DNA from: a virus
Reading direction: 5' to 3' (one strand)
Virus record (IMG/VR): IMGVR_UViG_3300044640_001517
Span: 1-64,000 of that record
Length of the DNA: 64,000 bases
In this document: positions 37,829-47,493 of the stretch, piece by piece
Layout: every line of letters starts with the position of its first letter
Numbering within the stretch: position 1 is the first letter of the stretch
Notes under the pieces: model-generated
What the model saw: only the letters and a program-made list of their open reading frames with translations
Told to the model about the DNA's origin: nothing
The model's database searches: none
Made by a program: the position numbers and the translations under genes

Positions 37829-39830
37829 GAGTGTCAACCTGCCATTCAGAGATAAGGTTCAATGTTACAACCTCTGGAAACGTTGGTGTGTTCTCTACCC
37901 TAACTGAGTATGAGTCAATCTTTCGTACAATCACGGTATCACGAGGTTCAAGATCGCTTGCTAGTCTTGCGCGGATAAACTCGTCGTCTATATTTAGCGC
38001 GCACCAGTCTCCAGGTACGTACTCACCTACCTTTGGAGAAAGTGATCCGTTTACCGTTACCTGGATATCTGCAAGTGGAGGTCTAAACTCCGTGAGATAT
38101 CTCTCCGCGTAGCCCTGTAACGCTTCTTCACTCGACGTGTCAACATACAGTTGGTCCTGTGTAAGCGACACGCTAACCTGGTCAGCTGATTCTTCAGCGT
38201 CAAGTAGCGGCCATCCGGCGGCAAGAAGCTCTGTTGAACTTGCAACGGAGTACGGCTGACTTGCGTCTTGGCCGAGGTCTCCAGTGCTACCAACAATAAA
38301 GAAACGAGTCGCCGCGTTCTCTGACGACTCATCGATCTTTACTTCTTGGATACTTCCAGGATAGTCAAACACAAGTCTGTCAGCGCCAAAACGACTGATC
38401 GGGGAAACCTCACCAGGCAACGGCGGATCTGGAAAATCAATTGGAATCATGACAAACTGACGCGTAAACGAATTGGTCAAGGCGTCGTATTCACAGTCAA
38501 TGCGGTACTCAAAGCCGTCAATGCTGTCTGAGTATTTATCGAGTTCTTCTCCAACTGATAGCAGCTGAAATCCTCGATATGTTTTATTTTTAAGGTTCTT
38601 TCCGCTGTATCCCAGATCTGAGTACGTCATGCCAATGTCAGAGTTGGCTGGAAACGGACCGTATGTTTTTACACTGATCGCCGGCGTAACAGTCGCCGTT
38701 CCTCCGACAACAGGCACAGGTAACACATCGGTGACGTAGGCTGTAACAAATGTAAATGTCGTGGGCGTAACAGCATCAATTGTGTGTGTTCCGTTAAACA
38801 CCTCGTATGTCAATGTCGTATCGTCAACACCCGCCACCACGACAGTGTCATTGTCGCTAAACAGGTGCGGCGTTGACGTCGTAAGCATGGCCTGATAACT
38901 GCTAAGTTGCTTGTAGGTCACTGTCTGTGTATTTGCTGTAATTGGCGTTGTGCCTACGTTTGCCGCAATAATGTCAAACGTAACTGTAAAAGCATCAGGA
39001 ATACTTGTTGCCTCGTATAGACCGTTAAGAGTATGACCGGCATTTACGATCTCAAATTGCTGACCAAGAATCAGACCATGCTCTGTTGACGTGACCACAG
39101 TCCCTACGTTACTTGTAACCGAGTAGCTTACCATTGGGGCGTTATTTGATACACCAGGCTCAATTTCATAGTTTGGAAAGTCAATGTTTGTATAGTCAAC
39201 AAACATTGTGTCAAGCAACTGACGTATAAAATCGTATGTATCAACACGAACATATACAGAGCAATTAATGTACGTGCCGTCGGGCAGAGACGGCAGTGAG
39301 ATCGTACAAGTGTTTAGGGTAGGCGCGGTTGCAACCGTGTAGTAGCCGTTATAGATAAAGTCACCGACTTCATAAAATATGACCTGTACAGTTGAACCTA
39401 TAGGAAACTCATAGTCAGAGATGTCAAGTGAGATCGTCGTTGTGCCTGCGGCCTTTGTTATCGTCGCCGCAAAGTCATGGGTATAGGTTTTCCAGATATT
39501 GCGATGATACAAATAGCTAGTAAACTCTGCGCCCTGCACAGTCATTGTTCGTGACTCTACCGAGTACGAGCGTGACCAGATGATGCCTCCCCATACGCAC
39601 TGACCGTCACGGACAATGTACAGACCTGTCTTACCTGGCATTGTGGTCTCATACAGGTTAAATGGTACAGTATCTGGGATATACGGAATAGTCCCAGAAA
39701 ACTTACCTGCACCTTTGATTGCGCGTTCGTACGTGACATTTGTAAACGGGATCTCAGCAATTACTGTGTTTGTCAACAGGTCAGTTGCAAAGTACCTGTA
39801 TATTGATGAGTATTCTGTTATCGTTGACAT
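37821..39830 (-). CDS. Minor tail protein (tail tip)
   Basis: 669 residues. The N-terminal 140 (DLLTNTVIAEIPFTNVTYERAIKGAGKFSGTIP, GLYIVRDGQCVWGGIIWSRSYS, MTVQGAEFTSYLYHRNIW) are typical of actinophage minor tail proteins downstream of the distal tail protein. About residues 225-390 hold two beta-domains (EHGLILGQQFEI and TPHLFSDNDTVVVAGV) that also occur in the distal and major tail proteins. The last 240 residues return to conserved tail-hub sequence. AGGGA precedes the ATG. A role in the baseplate or tip is expected. Confidence 0.75.
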   Translation of the reverse strand: MSTITEYSSIYRYFATDLLTNTVIAEIPFTNVTYERAIKGAGKFSGTIPYIPDTVPFNLYETTMPGKTGLYIVRDGQCVWGGIIWSRSYSVESRTMTVQGAEFTSYLYHRNIWKTYTHDFAATITKAAGTTTISLDISDYEFPIGSTVQVIFYEVGDFIYNGYYTVATAPTLNTCTISLPSLPDGTYINCSVYVRVDTYDFIRQLLDTMFVDYTNIDFPNYEIEPGVSNNAPMVSYSVTSNVGTVVTSTEHGLILGQQFEIVNAGHTLNGLYEATSIPDAFTVTFDIIAANVGTTPITANTQTVTYKQLSSYQAMLTTSTPHLFSDNDTVVVAGVDDTTLTYEVFNGTHTIDAVTPTTFTFVTAYVTDVLPVPVVGGTATVTPAISVKTYGPFPANSDIGMTYSDLGYSGKNLKNKTYRGFQLLSVGEELDKYSDSIDGFEYRIDCEYDALTNSFTRQFVMIPIDFPDPPLPGEVSPISRFGADRLVFDYPGSIQEVKIDESSENAATRFFIVGSTGDLGQDASQPYSVASSTELLAAGWPLLDAEESADQVSVSLTQDQLYVDTSSEEALQGYAERYLTEFRPPLADIQVTVNGSLSPKVGEYVPGDWCALNIDDEFIRARLASDLEPRDTVIVRKIDSYSVRVENTPTFPEVVTLNLISEWQVDTRG

Positions 39831-39853
39831 GTCATCGTCCCTAGGCTACTAAA

Positions 39854-41047
39854 CTAACCTATCCAGCCGGAGCGATAGTACACATCTAAAGTTGCAACAC
39901 CCGTCGCGTCACCGTCGTCTGTGAAAGTGATCTCGTTGTCGCCAGGCTCAAGTCGGATCCAGTCAAGAAGAACCTCAAGCATTGAACGCGTGCCGGCGGT
40001 GATTCCGTTAAACGTTACCGAGTGATCATGCGTATCAATCTCAAGAACGTCAACGTCAATTGACGCGGTGCCGGACACACCCGCACTGGCGACGTTTGCG
40101 GCGATCTTTTCATACGTAAACGACGACGTAGTAGGCGTGCCTGTGATTACGTGTACACCGTTATATGTGGCGTTGACGCCGGCAACCGTGACAATGTCGT
40201 CTATGATGAGGTTGTGTACCGCACTGGTTGTAAGTGTGGCAACATTACTTGTAAGCTGTGCGTTGGTGACACTGTGCGTTGTGGCGGCACGGAGTTGCTG
40301 GATGATCGTGATGAACTCATCATTTGCCGCGTTATAGATCGTTCCGGTGCCTGTCAGAGGGCCTGTGACGGTAAGCACCGCCGGTACCTTGATGTTTCCA
40401 CCGTTGTTGATGACACGCGAACCTGTCTCTGCGACCGCGGTATTTGCTGACGGAATGTTCACAATCGTGTATCCGTCGGGATCGGCAGCGTTCCACTCGT
40501 ACTTGATCGGGTCAGCCGCACGGAGACCGATCGTAAAGTCAATTCTTCCGCGCGCGTTTACCGATGTAATTGAAGGTCGACCGCTTAGACGAACCTTTGC
40601 AGCGCGGGTAGGTTCTTCATCGACCTTAAGCCAGCCATTACTGTAGACAAGACTTGTTGCCGCAATGAGAGTGTTTCGCGCCGCCGGCGCAAGACTTGGA
40701 TCTGGTGTAAGTATTGAACCGGTGAGTGTGATCTGACGCGCCAGCCAGCGGCCACGTACGTCATACGAGCCGTCACCATAGCCGCGTTCGATGTCAGGGA
40801 CAGCGGGATCTGGATGTACCCACCAGCCATCGATATCTGTACAGACCCAGATAACTCCGTTTTCATCAATTGCATTTAAGACAAGATCTCCAAGCTGAAT
40901 ATCGTTCTTCAGCTTCATACCGGTGATCCACGGACGTGGAAGCGGTGTTAGAGCCTTGTTTACCTTTGATGTTTCATAGCCTTGCGTTACCGCGTCGACA
41001 TACGCACCTGCGCCGTATAGTCCAGATCCATATGTTACTTCGGCCAT
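39854..41047 (-). CDS. Distal tail (Dit-like) minor tail protein
   Basis: 397 residues. GSGLYGAGAYVDA at the start, LGDLVLNAIDENGVIWVCTDIDGWW (about 51-76), GDGSYDVRGRWLARQITLTGSI and a DPIKYEWN turn are typical of the first minor tail protein after the tape measure. A beta-domain AVHNLIIDDIVTVAGVNATYNGVHVI (about 270-300) is inserted in the second half. AAGGAG is nine bases before the ATG. It probably forms the distal ring that joins tube and tip. Confidence 0.7.
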   Translation of the reverse strand: MAEVTYGSGLYGAGAYVDAVTQGYETSKVNKALTPLPRPWITGMKLKNDIQLGDLVLNAIDENGVIWVCTDIDGWWVHPDPAVPDIERGYGDGSYDVRGRWLARQITLTGSILTPDPSLAPAARNTLIAATSLVYSNGWLKVDEEPTRAAKVRLSGRPSITSVNARGRIDFTIGLRAADPIKYEWNAADPDGYTIVNIPSANTAVAETGSRVINNGGNIKVPAVLTVTGPLTGTGTIYNAANDEFITIIQQLRAATTHSVTNAQLTSNVATLTTSAVHNLIIDDIVTVAGVNATYNGVHVITGTPTTSSFTYEKIAANVASAGVSGTASIDVDVLEIDTHDHSVTFNGITAGTRSMLEVLLDWIRLEPGDNEITFTDDGDATGVATLDVYYRSGWIG

Positions 41048-41056
41048 CGTAACTCC

Positions 41057-42283
41057 TTAACCAATGTTTCCAACGGTTGTTGCTGAGCCCATATCTACGT
41101 ACATGAAGTTACTTCCAACAACCGATGTCACTGTTCCAGCAGAGCATGTGAACACCAAACCGAGTCGTGTGTTTGCCACCGGAATGACCGTTCCTGTGAT
41201 CTTCATCGCCATTGTCGCCGTGTCCGCAATCGAGTACGAAGCGGCTGAGGTTGTTGTTGCGGCACCTGTGGCGTTCATGTGAATGATGTTGCCGTTTGTA
41301 CCAGTTGTCAATGACGCGCCCTGTGTAATAAGCGTAATCAGTGCGGTAAGGTCAAGGTTTGTCGCGGCTGAGTTATTCATCGAGACAGTGACGGTTCCAG
41401 CCGTCGCCTTTGTAAACTTCAGGTCATACTCAAAACGATACAGACGTCCGGCAAGAAGTGCTGGACGAACTGTGGCCGTAAAGAAGTGACCGCCAGAGGC
41501 AACAGACGCGCCAGTCGCAAGCTTGCCGTATTGAGGCGCCATGATGACGCCACGGCCTGTGCCGTTTGTCGTGTTACCGGTGATAAACATGTTATTGCCG
41601 TCAAACTCAATTGCACCTTGAGTAGGAGATGTAAGGTTTGTTCCGCTTGTTAGAGTAAGTGCCGCGGCTGAGGTTGTTCCAGCAGAGATGATTGGCGCGG
41701 TGAGCGTCTTAGTTGTCAGTGTCTGCGAGTCAGTTGTACCGACGATTGTTCCAGTTGGTACCGCTTTTCCAAGAACCTGCGTTGCGCTAAGCACAGTGCT
41801 TCCCGCAATTTCGTATACTTTTCCAGTGGCAAGGTTCAAGTCTTCAGATGATGTCCATGCCGCTGTTGAGCTTACCCAGTTAAATGTCTTGTCAGTTGCA
41901 CCTTTGAGTGTGATTCCTCCGCCATCTGCCGTTACGTCTGTGGGCGTAGTAACGGAGCCAAGCTCGATGTTCTTATCGTCAACGGTGAGAGTCGTGCTGT
42001 TTACTGTCGTGGTTGTGCCGTTAACAGTGAGGTTGCCTGTGATCGTCACGGCACCGCTGACAGCTAACGTTGTAAGAGTGCCAACTGACGTAAGACTCGA
42101 AGACACAACGTTTGATGAAAGTGTTGTCCCAACGATTCCGTTTGCCGCCGCCTTGATCGCCCACGTGTTTGAGCTCAAAAACGCAAAACGGTTGTCAATC
42201 GCGACAATCGCCGCGTTGAGGGTTGTACCCCAACCCGTGTCTCCGTTTGCCGGAATTTGTGTGCCGTCTATCAATGTTGCCAT
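41057..42283 (-). CDS. Thr/Ala-rich tail fibre-like structural protein
   Basis: 408 residues with very low complexity (many T, A, S, G). The segment LTVNGTTTTVNSTTLTVDDKNIELGS (about 86-111) is a widespread motif of phage tail-fibre and neck proteins. A C-terminal 150-residue domain (GHFFTATVRPALLAGRLYRFEYDLKF) is probably a beta-sandwich. It lies between tape measure and distal tail genes. AGGAG lies before the ATG. A trimeric fibre or tail-spike part is likely. Confidence 0.6.
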   Translation of the reverse strand: MATLIDGTQIPANGDTGWGTTLNAAIVAIDNRFAFLSSNTWAIKAAANGIVGTTLSSNVVSSSLTSVGTLTTLAVSGAVTITGNLTVNGTTTTVNSTTLTVDDKNIELGSVTTPTDVTADGGGITLKGATDKTFNWVSSTAAWTSSEDLNLATGKVYEIAGSTVLSATQVLGKAVPTGTIVGTTDSQTLTTKTLTAPIISAGTTSAAALTLTSGTNLTSPTQGAIEFDGNNMFITGNTTNGTGRGVIMAPQYGKLATGASVASGGHFFTATVRPALLAGRLYRFEYDLKFTKATAGTVTVSMNNSAATNLDLTALITLITQGASLTTGTNGNIIHMNATGAATTTSAASYSIADTATMAMKITGTVIPVANTRLGLVFTCSAGTVTSVVGSNFMYVDMGSATTVGNIG

Positions 42284-42304
42284 GTCTGTTTTCTCCTATT
42301 CGAG

Positions 42305-45300
42305 TTATGCCATTCCGCGACTTAGTTGTACTGCCAGTTGTCGCGAAATCAACGAGGCAAGTTCTCTCTCATCCATACCAGGTGATGGCTGAACGTTTAT
42401 TGTAATACCTCCGCCGGCACCGCCAGCGAATGTCTTCATGATTGCGATATCGCGCTTTGAAAGACCGTCTTCGTTGAGTGGCTCGACGCGCTCTGGGCGA
42501 CCCGCCTCGGCTATGCGTGCGAGAGTACCACCCGGCGACGGCATGACGACGCCTCCCTCAGCAAGTTCTGGAATGTCAGGAAGGCCAAGAGTAAATCCGC
42601 CAACAGTCACTCCAAATATCTTTGCAGAAGGAATCTTAAACTCTAGTTTGTTCCAAGCTCTAATGATGAAGTTGATTGCACTCTTAAATGTGCTAATAAT
42701 CGCATCGCCGATCTTTCCAAAGATCGACTTTGCTCCATTGACTACTCCAACAATGAAGTCCCACGCCTTCATAAATGCTGTTTTAATTCCGCCCCAGACT
42801 TTGCCCCAAATTTCGCCGATGAATCCAAAGACTGGCTTAATTACATTGTTCCAGTAGAATTGAACTAGCGTAGATACATATCTCCAAACAGTAGAGAACA
42901 CTGCCTGAATACCGTTCCATATGCCACTCCATACAGTGCCAATGAGTCCAAAGACTGGTTTAATTATGTTGTTCCACACAAAACTAACTGAAGTTGCAAT
43001 AATGTTCCAGGCCGTCTCAAATGCAACCTTCATTGCTTCCCAGACGGCACCAACGACTACACCAAAAATCTCAAACACTGGCTTAATAACGTTTTCCCAG
43101 GCCCATTGAATTGAGTTGTAGATCAGTGGCCACACAAGGTCCCACCCGGCTTTAATGCCTTTCCAAATTCCAATTATGGCCAGTCCCATCAGTATAAATG
43201 GAAGCATGATCAAGCCAACGGCAATCTTAAAAGCAATCACAAGAGCAGGCCACACAGCGTCCCACGCGGACTTAATTCCACCCCAGACTGCGGCAAAGAA
43301 TCCACCAATCTGTTCACCGACAAACTTGATGCCTTCCCAAAGAGCATAAAGTCCAGCTTTTATGCCATCCCACACAGCGTGAACAAAATCTCTAAACCAC
43401 TCAAACTTCTTGTACATGACGACGACAATGGCGATGAGTGCGACTATTGCTACGATCCATATCGTTATCGGGTTTGCAGCCATTGCAGCGCCAAGACCTT
43501 TTAGCGCGCCGCCCATCGCAACAATGGCGCCTTTGGCTTTGCCCATTGCTGTCTGGAAATAAGCAATCATCTTGCTGTTTTGACCAAACAGTGTTTGGAA
43601 CGTTTTAGTGTTTGTCAATCCACTTTTTAGTGCGGCAAAGAATCCAGCTCCTCCCGCTCTAGCATACTTAAATCCATCTGTAAAAAGACCTAAGCCTGTT
43701 TTACTTGCAAGAAGAGCTTTGTCAAATGATATCAATCCTCCCGTTGCATACTTAAAAGCTTTATTAGCTACTATGCCAAGCCGACTAAATCCTAGTCGCA
43801 GCCCGTGTACGGCCGCAAGTACACCGAATATCTTTCCAACAAGAGGGACACTAAAAAACGCAACAAGAGCGTCCATTGCTTTAGTAAGAACTAGAAAAAA
43901 CATCTGTAAGCTACCGGACTCGAGGAAGACGGCAGTCATCTCTAAGAAGCTGCCTACAAATTCTGCAAACGCCGCTCCACCTTCAATGAGCGCTGGCATT
44001 CTATCGAGGATAGCATCTACACCTTCTCCGATCCGTGCAATTGAACCTTCAAGAGATCCATCTCCTCCAGCACGGAGGATTGCTGCAACGATTCTTCCAA
44101 TGATACTAAGAATTTCTTGAAAGCTGCCAAAGGCTGTGTCAAAGTATTCTTTAAGTTTTCCACTTGCAAGATGCTTTGATGTAAAGTCTTCAAAGCGCTG
44201 GGTCAGATCGATCATCCAGTCAAGCATTGTTTGACCAGCACCGTCTTTTCCAGTTACGGCTCGACCCATGTTCATAAACGCGCCGATGATATTTCCAATT
44301 GCTTTACCAAATCCGGCGGCAATATCTCCGGCATGGTTGAACATGTCGGTCAATCCACTGATGTTTCCTTCAGCGTCTTTGGCCCAGCCGCCAGTAATTG
44401 TTGTGACAAAGTCAGTAAACCGCCTGGTCAACGGTCCTGCCGCAACAAGAAGCGATTGAATTAGCCGCGTGATACTGCCAAGTATTGTTCCGAATTGGCC
44501 AATAACATAGTTGTTGTTGTCCATGATAATGCCAAGGTCTTTGACTCCGGCAGGGGTTGTAACGAGCGCAGCAAAGTCTTTTGCAGACTTGCCTATCGCC
44601 GTGCCGGTTTCACGTAGCTTTGCCTTGAGCGTTGGGAACAACCTATCTACAAGTAACTGAATCGCCTCTTGAAGTGGAGGAAATAAAGTTTCACTAATTG
44701 CAAGTCTAAGTTCATCTAGCTTTGGTTTTAGACCCGCGATAAACTTTGCAAATTCTTTTTGGTACTCGTTTAGACCAGCAAAGGCGTCTTGCCCAGCGCC
44801 TCCAACACCTTTCATCGCGTCATCGACTTTTTTCGTTGCGATTGCTAAGTTGTCATAGGCCCGCGTGAGTTGATACGCCGCTTCTTTTTTAGCCTCTTCA
44901 GCGCCTAGCACTTCTTTAGAATTCAAGATCTGCTCTTGAGTGTTCCACGTATTGTTATTTGTCGCCTTATTTTGCTCTACAGTCAGGTCGTTGACACGGT
45001 CTTTTTGCTTACGTAGGTTAAGATCTGCCTGCGCAAAAGCAAGCTCAGCCTCCCGGCGAGCACGACTATTTGGAGCAAGATCTTGAACACGCGCAAGTGT
45101 TTCACGGGCTTTTTCAAGTTCGATTGCCGCACGTTTTTCGCCAATCACCGCGTCTTCAGTTGCAAAATTAAGATCTTCTATTCGATTTTTTGCAATGTCA
45201 TACGCCTCATTTAAGTCTTCCTGTGCTCTAAAGACACCAGCTTTTGCTTTTTCAAGCGCGCGATTTGCGTCAGCCTCTGCCCTAAGAAGTTGCGGCATAT

Positions 45301-45748
45301 TGTCGCTCGCGCCGCCTCCAGACGGTTTTGTTAGCTGTCCTATCGCTTTTCCTACACCGCCGAATGCGATCTTAAACGCAACCATGCCTTGCAGAAGAGA
45401 AGACATTATTCCGCCGAGAGCCATGAGTGACGGCCCTGCGGCCGCAGCCTCAAGACCTATGACTGCGATACCAGCTGCGGCAGAGCCAAGAACAGGAACA
45501 AGAACGCCTATCGCGCCTTGCAGATAGTAGCTTCTTTCAATTAGCTTGTTGATTTGCTTATATGTGTTAACAGCTTCGTTTTGGAATGATGTCATTCCAC
45601 GCGAAGCACCAGAACTAAATCCACTGCCGAGAGAACTTCCAGCCCGATTACCGAGTGGGCCAAGACCGTTCATCGCCTGTTGCACTTGATTTTGGAAACC
45701 GGTGGTTATCGCGTTGACGACAATATATGCACTACCTACAACGGCCAT
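42305..45748 (-). CDS. Tail tape measure protein
   Basis: 1147 residues; its length sets tail length. After a Gly/Ser-rich start, residues about 140-310 form a long coiled coil (EADANRALEKAKAGVFRAQEDLNEAY), followed by helical sections, a hydrophobic segment ITIWIVAIVALIAIVVVM (about 765), and about four Trp-rich repeats of roughly 40 residues (IKPVF..G..W..W.GI..AF). The C-terminus GGGITINVQPSPGMDERELASLIS is a common tape-measure end. AAGGAGGTG precedes the ATG, the strongest ribosome-binding site seen here. Confidence 0.92.
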   Translation of the reverse strand: MAVVGSAYIVVNAITTGFQNQVQQAMNGLGPLGNRAGSSLGSGFSSGASRGMTSFQNEAVNTYKQINKLIERSYYLQGAIGVLVPVLGSAAAGIAVIGLEAAAAGPSLMALGGIMSSLLQGMVAFKIAFGGVGKAIGQLTKPSGGGASDNMPQLLRAEADANRALEKAKAGVFRAQEDLNEAYDIAKNRIEDLNFATEDAVIGEKRAAIELEKARETLARVQDLAPNSRARREAELAFAQADLNLRKQKDRVNDLTVEQNKATNNNTWNTQEQILNSKEVLGAEEAKKEAAYQLTRAYDNLAIATKKVDDAMKGVGGAGQDAFAGLNEYQKEFAKFIAGLKPKLDELRLAISETLFPPLQEAIQLLVDRLFPTLKAKLRETGTAIGKSAKDFAALVTTPAGVKDLGIIMDNNNYVIGQFGTILGSITRLIQSLLVAAGPLTRRFTDFVTTITGGWAKDAEGNISGLTDMFNHAGDIAAGFGKAIGNIIGAFMNMGRAVTGKDGAGQTMLDWMIDLTQRFEDFTSKHLASGKLKEYFDTAFGSFQEILSIIGRIVAAILRAGGDGSLEGSIARIGEGVDAILDRMPALIEGGAAFAEFVGSFLEMTAVFLESGSLQMFFLVLTKAMDALVAFFSVPLVGKIFGVLAAVHGLRLGFSRLGIVANKAFKYATGGLISFDKALLASKTGLGLFTDGFKYARAGGAGFFAALKSGLTNTKTFQTLFGQNSKMIAYFQTAMGKAKGAIVAMGGALKGLGAAMAANPITIWIVAIVALIAIVVVMYKKFEWFRDFVHAVWDGIKAGLYALWEGIKFVGEQIGGFFAAVWGGIKSAWDAVWPALVIAFKIAVGLIMLPFILMGLAIIGIWKGIKAGWDLVWPLIYNSIQWAWENVIKPVFEIFGVVVGAVWEAMKVAFETAWNIIATSVSFVWNNIIKPVFGLIGTVWSGIWNGIQAVFSTVWRYVSTLVQFYWNNVIKPVFGFIGEIWGKVWGGIKTAFMKAWDFIVGVVNGAKSIFGKIGDAIISTFKSAINFIIRAWNKLEFKIPSAKIFGVTVGGFTLGLPDIPELAEGGVVMPSPGGTLARIAEAGRPERVEPLNEDGLSKRDIAIMKTFAGGAGGGITINVQPSPGMDERELASLISRQLAVQLSRGMA

Positions 45749-45802
45749 ACGTATTCACCTCCTTCCATCGCAGTGTCTACCGCTATTCTAAATCATTTTT
45801 AG

Positions 45803-46231
45803 CTACCTGAGTGGGGCGTCTAATGCCTTACCAAACGGTAGTATTGCATCTTCATTTAGAACAGTCGGCGGAACATACGGCTTTGTAGAATTTGACCGTG
45901 CAAACGGATCAATAGGCACTGGCACGCCGTCGTCATCGTCGTCTAGTGGAAGATCGACATTCCGATTGCTGTTCTGCGTACTTGTTCCGTATTTGTACGT
46001 TGTTCCATAGAGGCTGCTATAGATTGTTTGTCTAAACTTGTCTTTTGCTTCGAGCATCTCACCGGACGAAACATTTAACGAATCTTCTTCAAACAAGTAG
46101 TGAAGAAAGTCGACTGCGTCAGCAGCATCTAATTGTCGGATATCAACGCCAAGTGAGATTGCTTTACCGTTGACATACGGCCAGGTATCAACCGCCCAAA
46201 CTAGGAAGCTGCTGGCGGCTGCGTAGGGCGG
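45803..46231 (-). CDS. Tail assembly chaperone T part, translated by frameshift
   Basis: This frame has no proper start of its own and is open from a TGA at 46232-46234 to the stop at 45803. It reads SSFLVWAVDTWPYVNGKAISLGVD...DAVDFLHYLFEEDSL, with conserved gpG-T character, and ends with an acidic linker (DLPLDDDDDG) and FGKALDAPLR. It lies in the -1 frame relative to the upstream chaperone, overlapping its last 30 bases. The fused product would load the tape measure for tail assembly, as in lambda gpGT. The first Met-like codon (46096, TTG) is not credible as a start. Confidence 0.7.
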   Translation of the reverse strand, partial: PPYAAASSFLVWAVDTWPYVNGKAISLGVDIRQLDAADAVDFLHYLFEEDSLNVSSGEMLEAKDKFRQTIYSSLYGTTYKYGTSTQNSNRNVDLPLDDDDDGVPVPIDPFARSNSTKPYVPPTVLNEDAILPFGKALDAPLR

Positions 46232-46542
46232 TCAGAGTACTGCTCCACCAACCAAGCAACAATGCTGCTCAACTGCTCAACGTCGACGATCTTGTCATCA
46301 CTTTGCACGAGTTCGTCAAAACGAACGTAGCTTTCTTGGACAAGAACAAGTTCAAAAAACCTGTTAATGATTGCGGCAGCCTCGGCTGGGTTATCTTGAC
46401 TAGATGACTTTGCTACGAGGTCTAAAAGAACTTTTCCTTGCATCTTAGGTTTGCACTGAAAATCTTCACCGTGCAGCTTAAATGAAAGTGGCTCTACTGG
46501 TTTATCTTGGTCGCCTGAACCAAAATCTTTGAATCTTGCCAT
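46201..46542 (-). CDS. Tail assembly chaperone (gpG-like)
   Basis: 113 residues. FKLHGEDFQCKPKMQGKVLLDLVA is the conserved start of actinophage chaperones; the rest is helical (AAAIINRFFELVLVQESYVRFDELVQ, SSIVAWLVEQYSDRP). It sits directly before the tape measure, the standard place. Ribosomes that shift -1 near its end continue into the T part. Most product should be the unshifted form. Confidence 0.75.
   Translation of the reverse strand: MARFKDFGSGDQDKPVEPLSFKLHGEDFQCKPKMQGKVLLDLVAKSSSQDNPAEAAAIINRFFELVLVQESYVRFDELVQSDDKIVDVEQLSSIVAWLVEQYSDRPTQPPAAS
46204..46231 (-). promoter_or_regulatory. Programmed -1 frameshift window in tail chaperone
   Basis: The shift must occur after the -1 frame TGA (46232-46234) and before the gpG stop (46201-46203). 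Within it, CGC-CCT (46230-46225) lets a proline tRNA slip from CCT to CCC by one base, giving P-Y-A-A-S-S-F-L-V-W. No classical X-XXY-YYZ heptamer is present, so the exact site is uncertain. Confidence 0.5.
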
Positions 46543-46594
46543 ATGTGTTTTCTCCGTTATTCGTCTGAAACTGCACCGTGCAATTTCTAGTATG

Positions 46595-46987
46595 CTACCG
46601 TACCATGTATAAGAAGCGTGACAGGTACCTATTTGGTCGCGTGCCTGGGTGCATCACCGCCCGTGTGTAGACAATTCTGCCTCGACTTGAGAATCTTAGA
46701 TGTGTGTTGCCGCCGTCTGGCGTAATGATGTGCGGCCGCGTACCTTCGTGGTGCATATACGCGTATCTAAGTGGAGATCCAATCGTCATGTCTTGCCCCA
46801 TGCGAGTTGGCTTTTGCGATATGCTGATTGACGCGGCGAGTGCTCCCGTGCGTTTACCTACGACGCCTCTGGCCGCCTGTTGAATCCGCAAACCTCGGCT
46901 AAACATGTGACGACCTACATCGCCTGTTGGATCTTGTAGCAGGTGAAATAAAGGTGCCCTGTACCAGTTGATTACAACTAACTGCAT
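46595..46987 (-). CDS. HK97 gp10-like minor head-tail protein
   Basis: 130 residues from ATG 46987, which overlaps the upstream stop (TAATG); the longer frame to 47095 lies within the tail terminator gene. It contains SRGLRIQQAARGVVGKRTGALAASISISQ, YAYMHHEGTRPHIITPDGGNTHLRFSSRG and VMHPGTRPNRYLSRFL, the usual pattern of tail-completion or neck proteins in actinophages. Probably located at the head-tail connector. It is followed by a 52-base spacer before the chaperone gene. Confidence 0.75.
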   Translation of the reverse strand: MQLVVINWYRAPLFHLLQDPTGDVGRHMFSRGLRIQQAARGVVGKRTGALAASISISQKPTRMGQDMTIGSPLRYAYMHHEGTRPHIITPDGGNTHLRFSSRGRIVYTRAVMHPGTRPNRYLSRFLYMVR

Positions 46988-47490
46988 TACGGAATCGCCA
47001 TCGTAAGTTGCATCGTTACAAGTTGAAATCCACCTTCTGGTGGTGGAATATCTACTGTTGCGATTGTGCCAACGCCAAAAGTTCCAGGCTCCCACTGGTC
47101 AAGAGCATTAAGCGACTCCATAAGAACCCACGCATCTACCGCTGAGATCTCCGCGCCTTCAGATATCTTTTCTGGAGAGGGCGGACGTCCATTCATTCCT
47201 ACAACAGGTATCTCACGGGCAAGTGTAATCATCATCACAGCGGTGCGCGGCATGTTACATCTCTGCGGCATAGACGCCTGATCGCCTGGAGGACCTAGGT
47301 ATATCTGAATAAGAGAGACAGAAAGTTGCTCACAGTCAATTGCAACTTGGCCGACGTTCCAGTACCTTCTATTTGGTAGAGGGACGTTGTACGAGTCAAA
47401 TATCGTGATGATGGTCTCTAAGACGTTGTCAAGCAGGTTCTTTGCATTAAGCGCGTCTTCTGACACGTTTGCAATAGATGTAATTGCCAT
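46987..47490 (-). CDS. Tail terminator-like protein
   Basis: 167 residues. Helical start (SEDALNAKNLLDNVLETIITIFDSYNVPLPNRRYW) then DCEQLSVSLIQIYLGPPGDQ, RCNMPRTAVMMITLAREIP and a beta end GFQLVTMQLTMAIP. Size, position between adaptor and neck genes, and fold pattern fit the tail terminator of actinophages. Coupled to the downstream gene by a one-base overlap. The call rests on context as much as on sequence. Confidence 0.6.
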   Translation of the reverse strand: MAITSIANVSEDALNAKNLLDNVLETIITIFDSYNVPLPNRRYWNVGQVAIDCEQLSVSLIQIYLGPPGDQASMPQRCNMPRTAVMMITLAREIPVVGMNGRPPSPEKISEGAEISAVDAWVLMESLNALDQWEPGTFGVGTIATVDIPPPEGGFQLVTMQLTMAIP

Positions 47491-47493
47491 AGG

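Noticed and set aside
41688-42392. Plus-strand 234-codon open frame
   Set aside because: It is antisense to the Thr/Ala-rich fibre-like and tape-measure genes; low-complexity codons explain the open frame.
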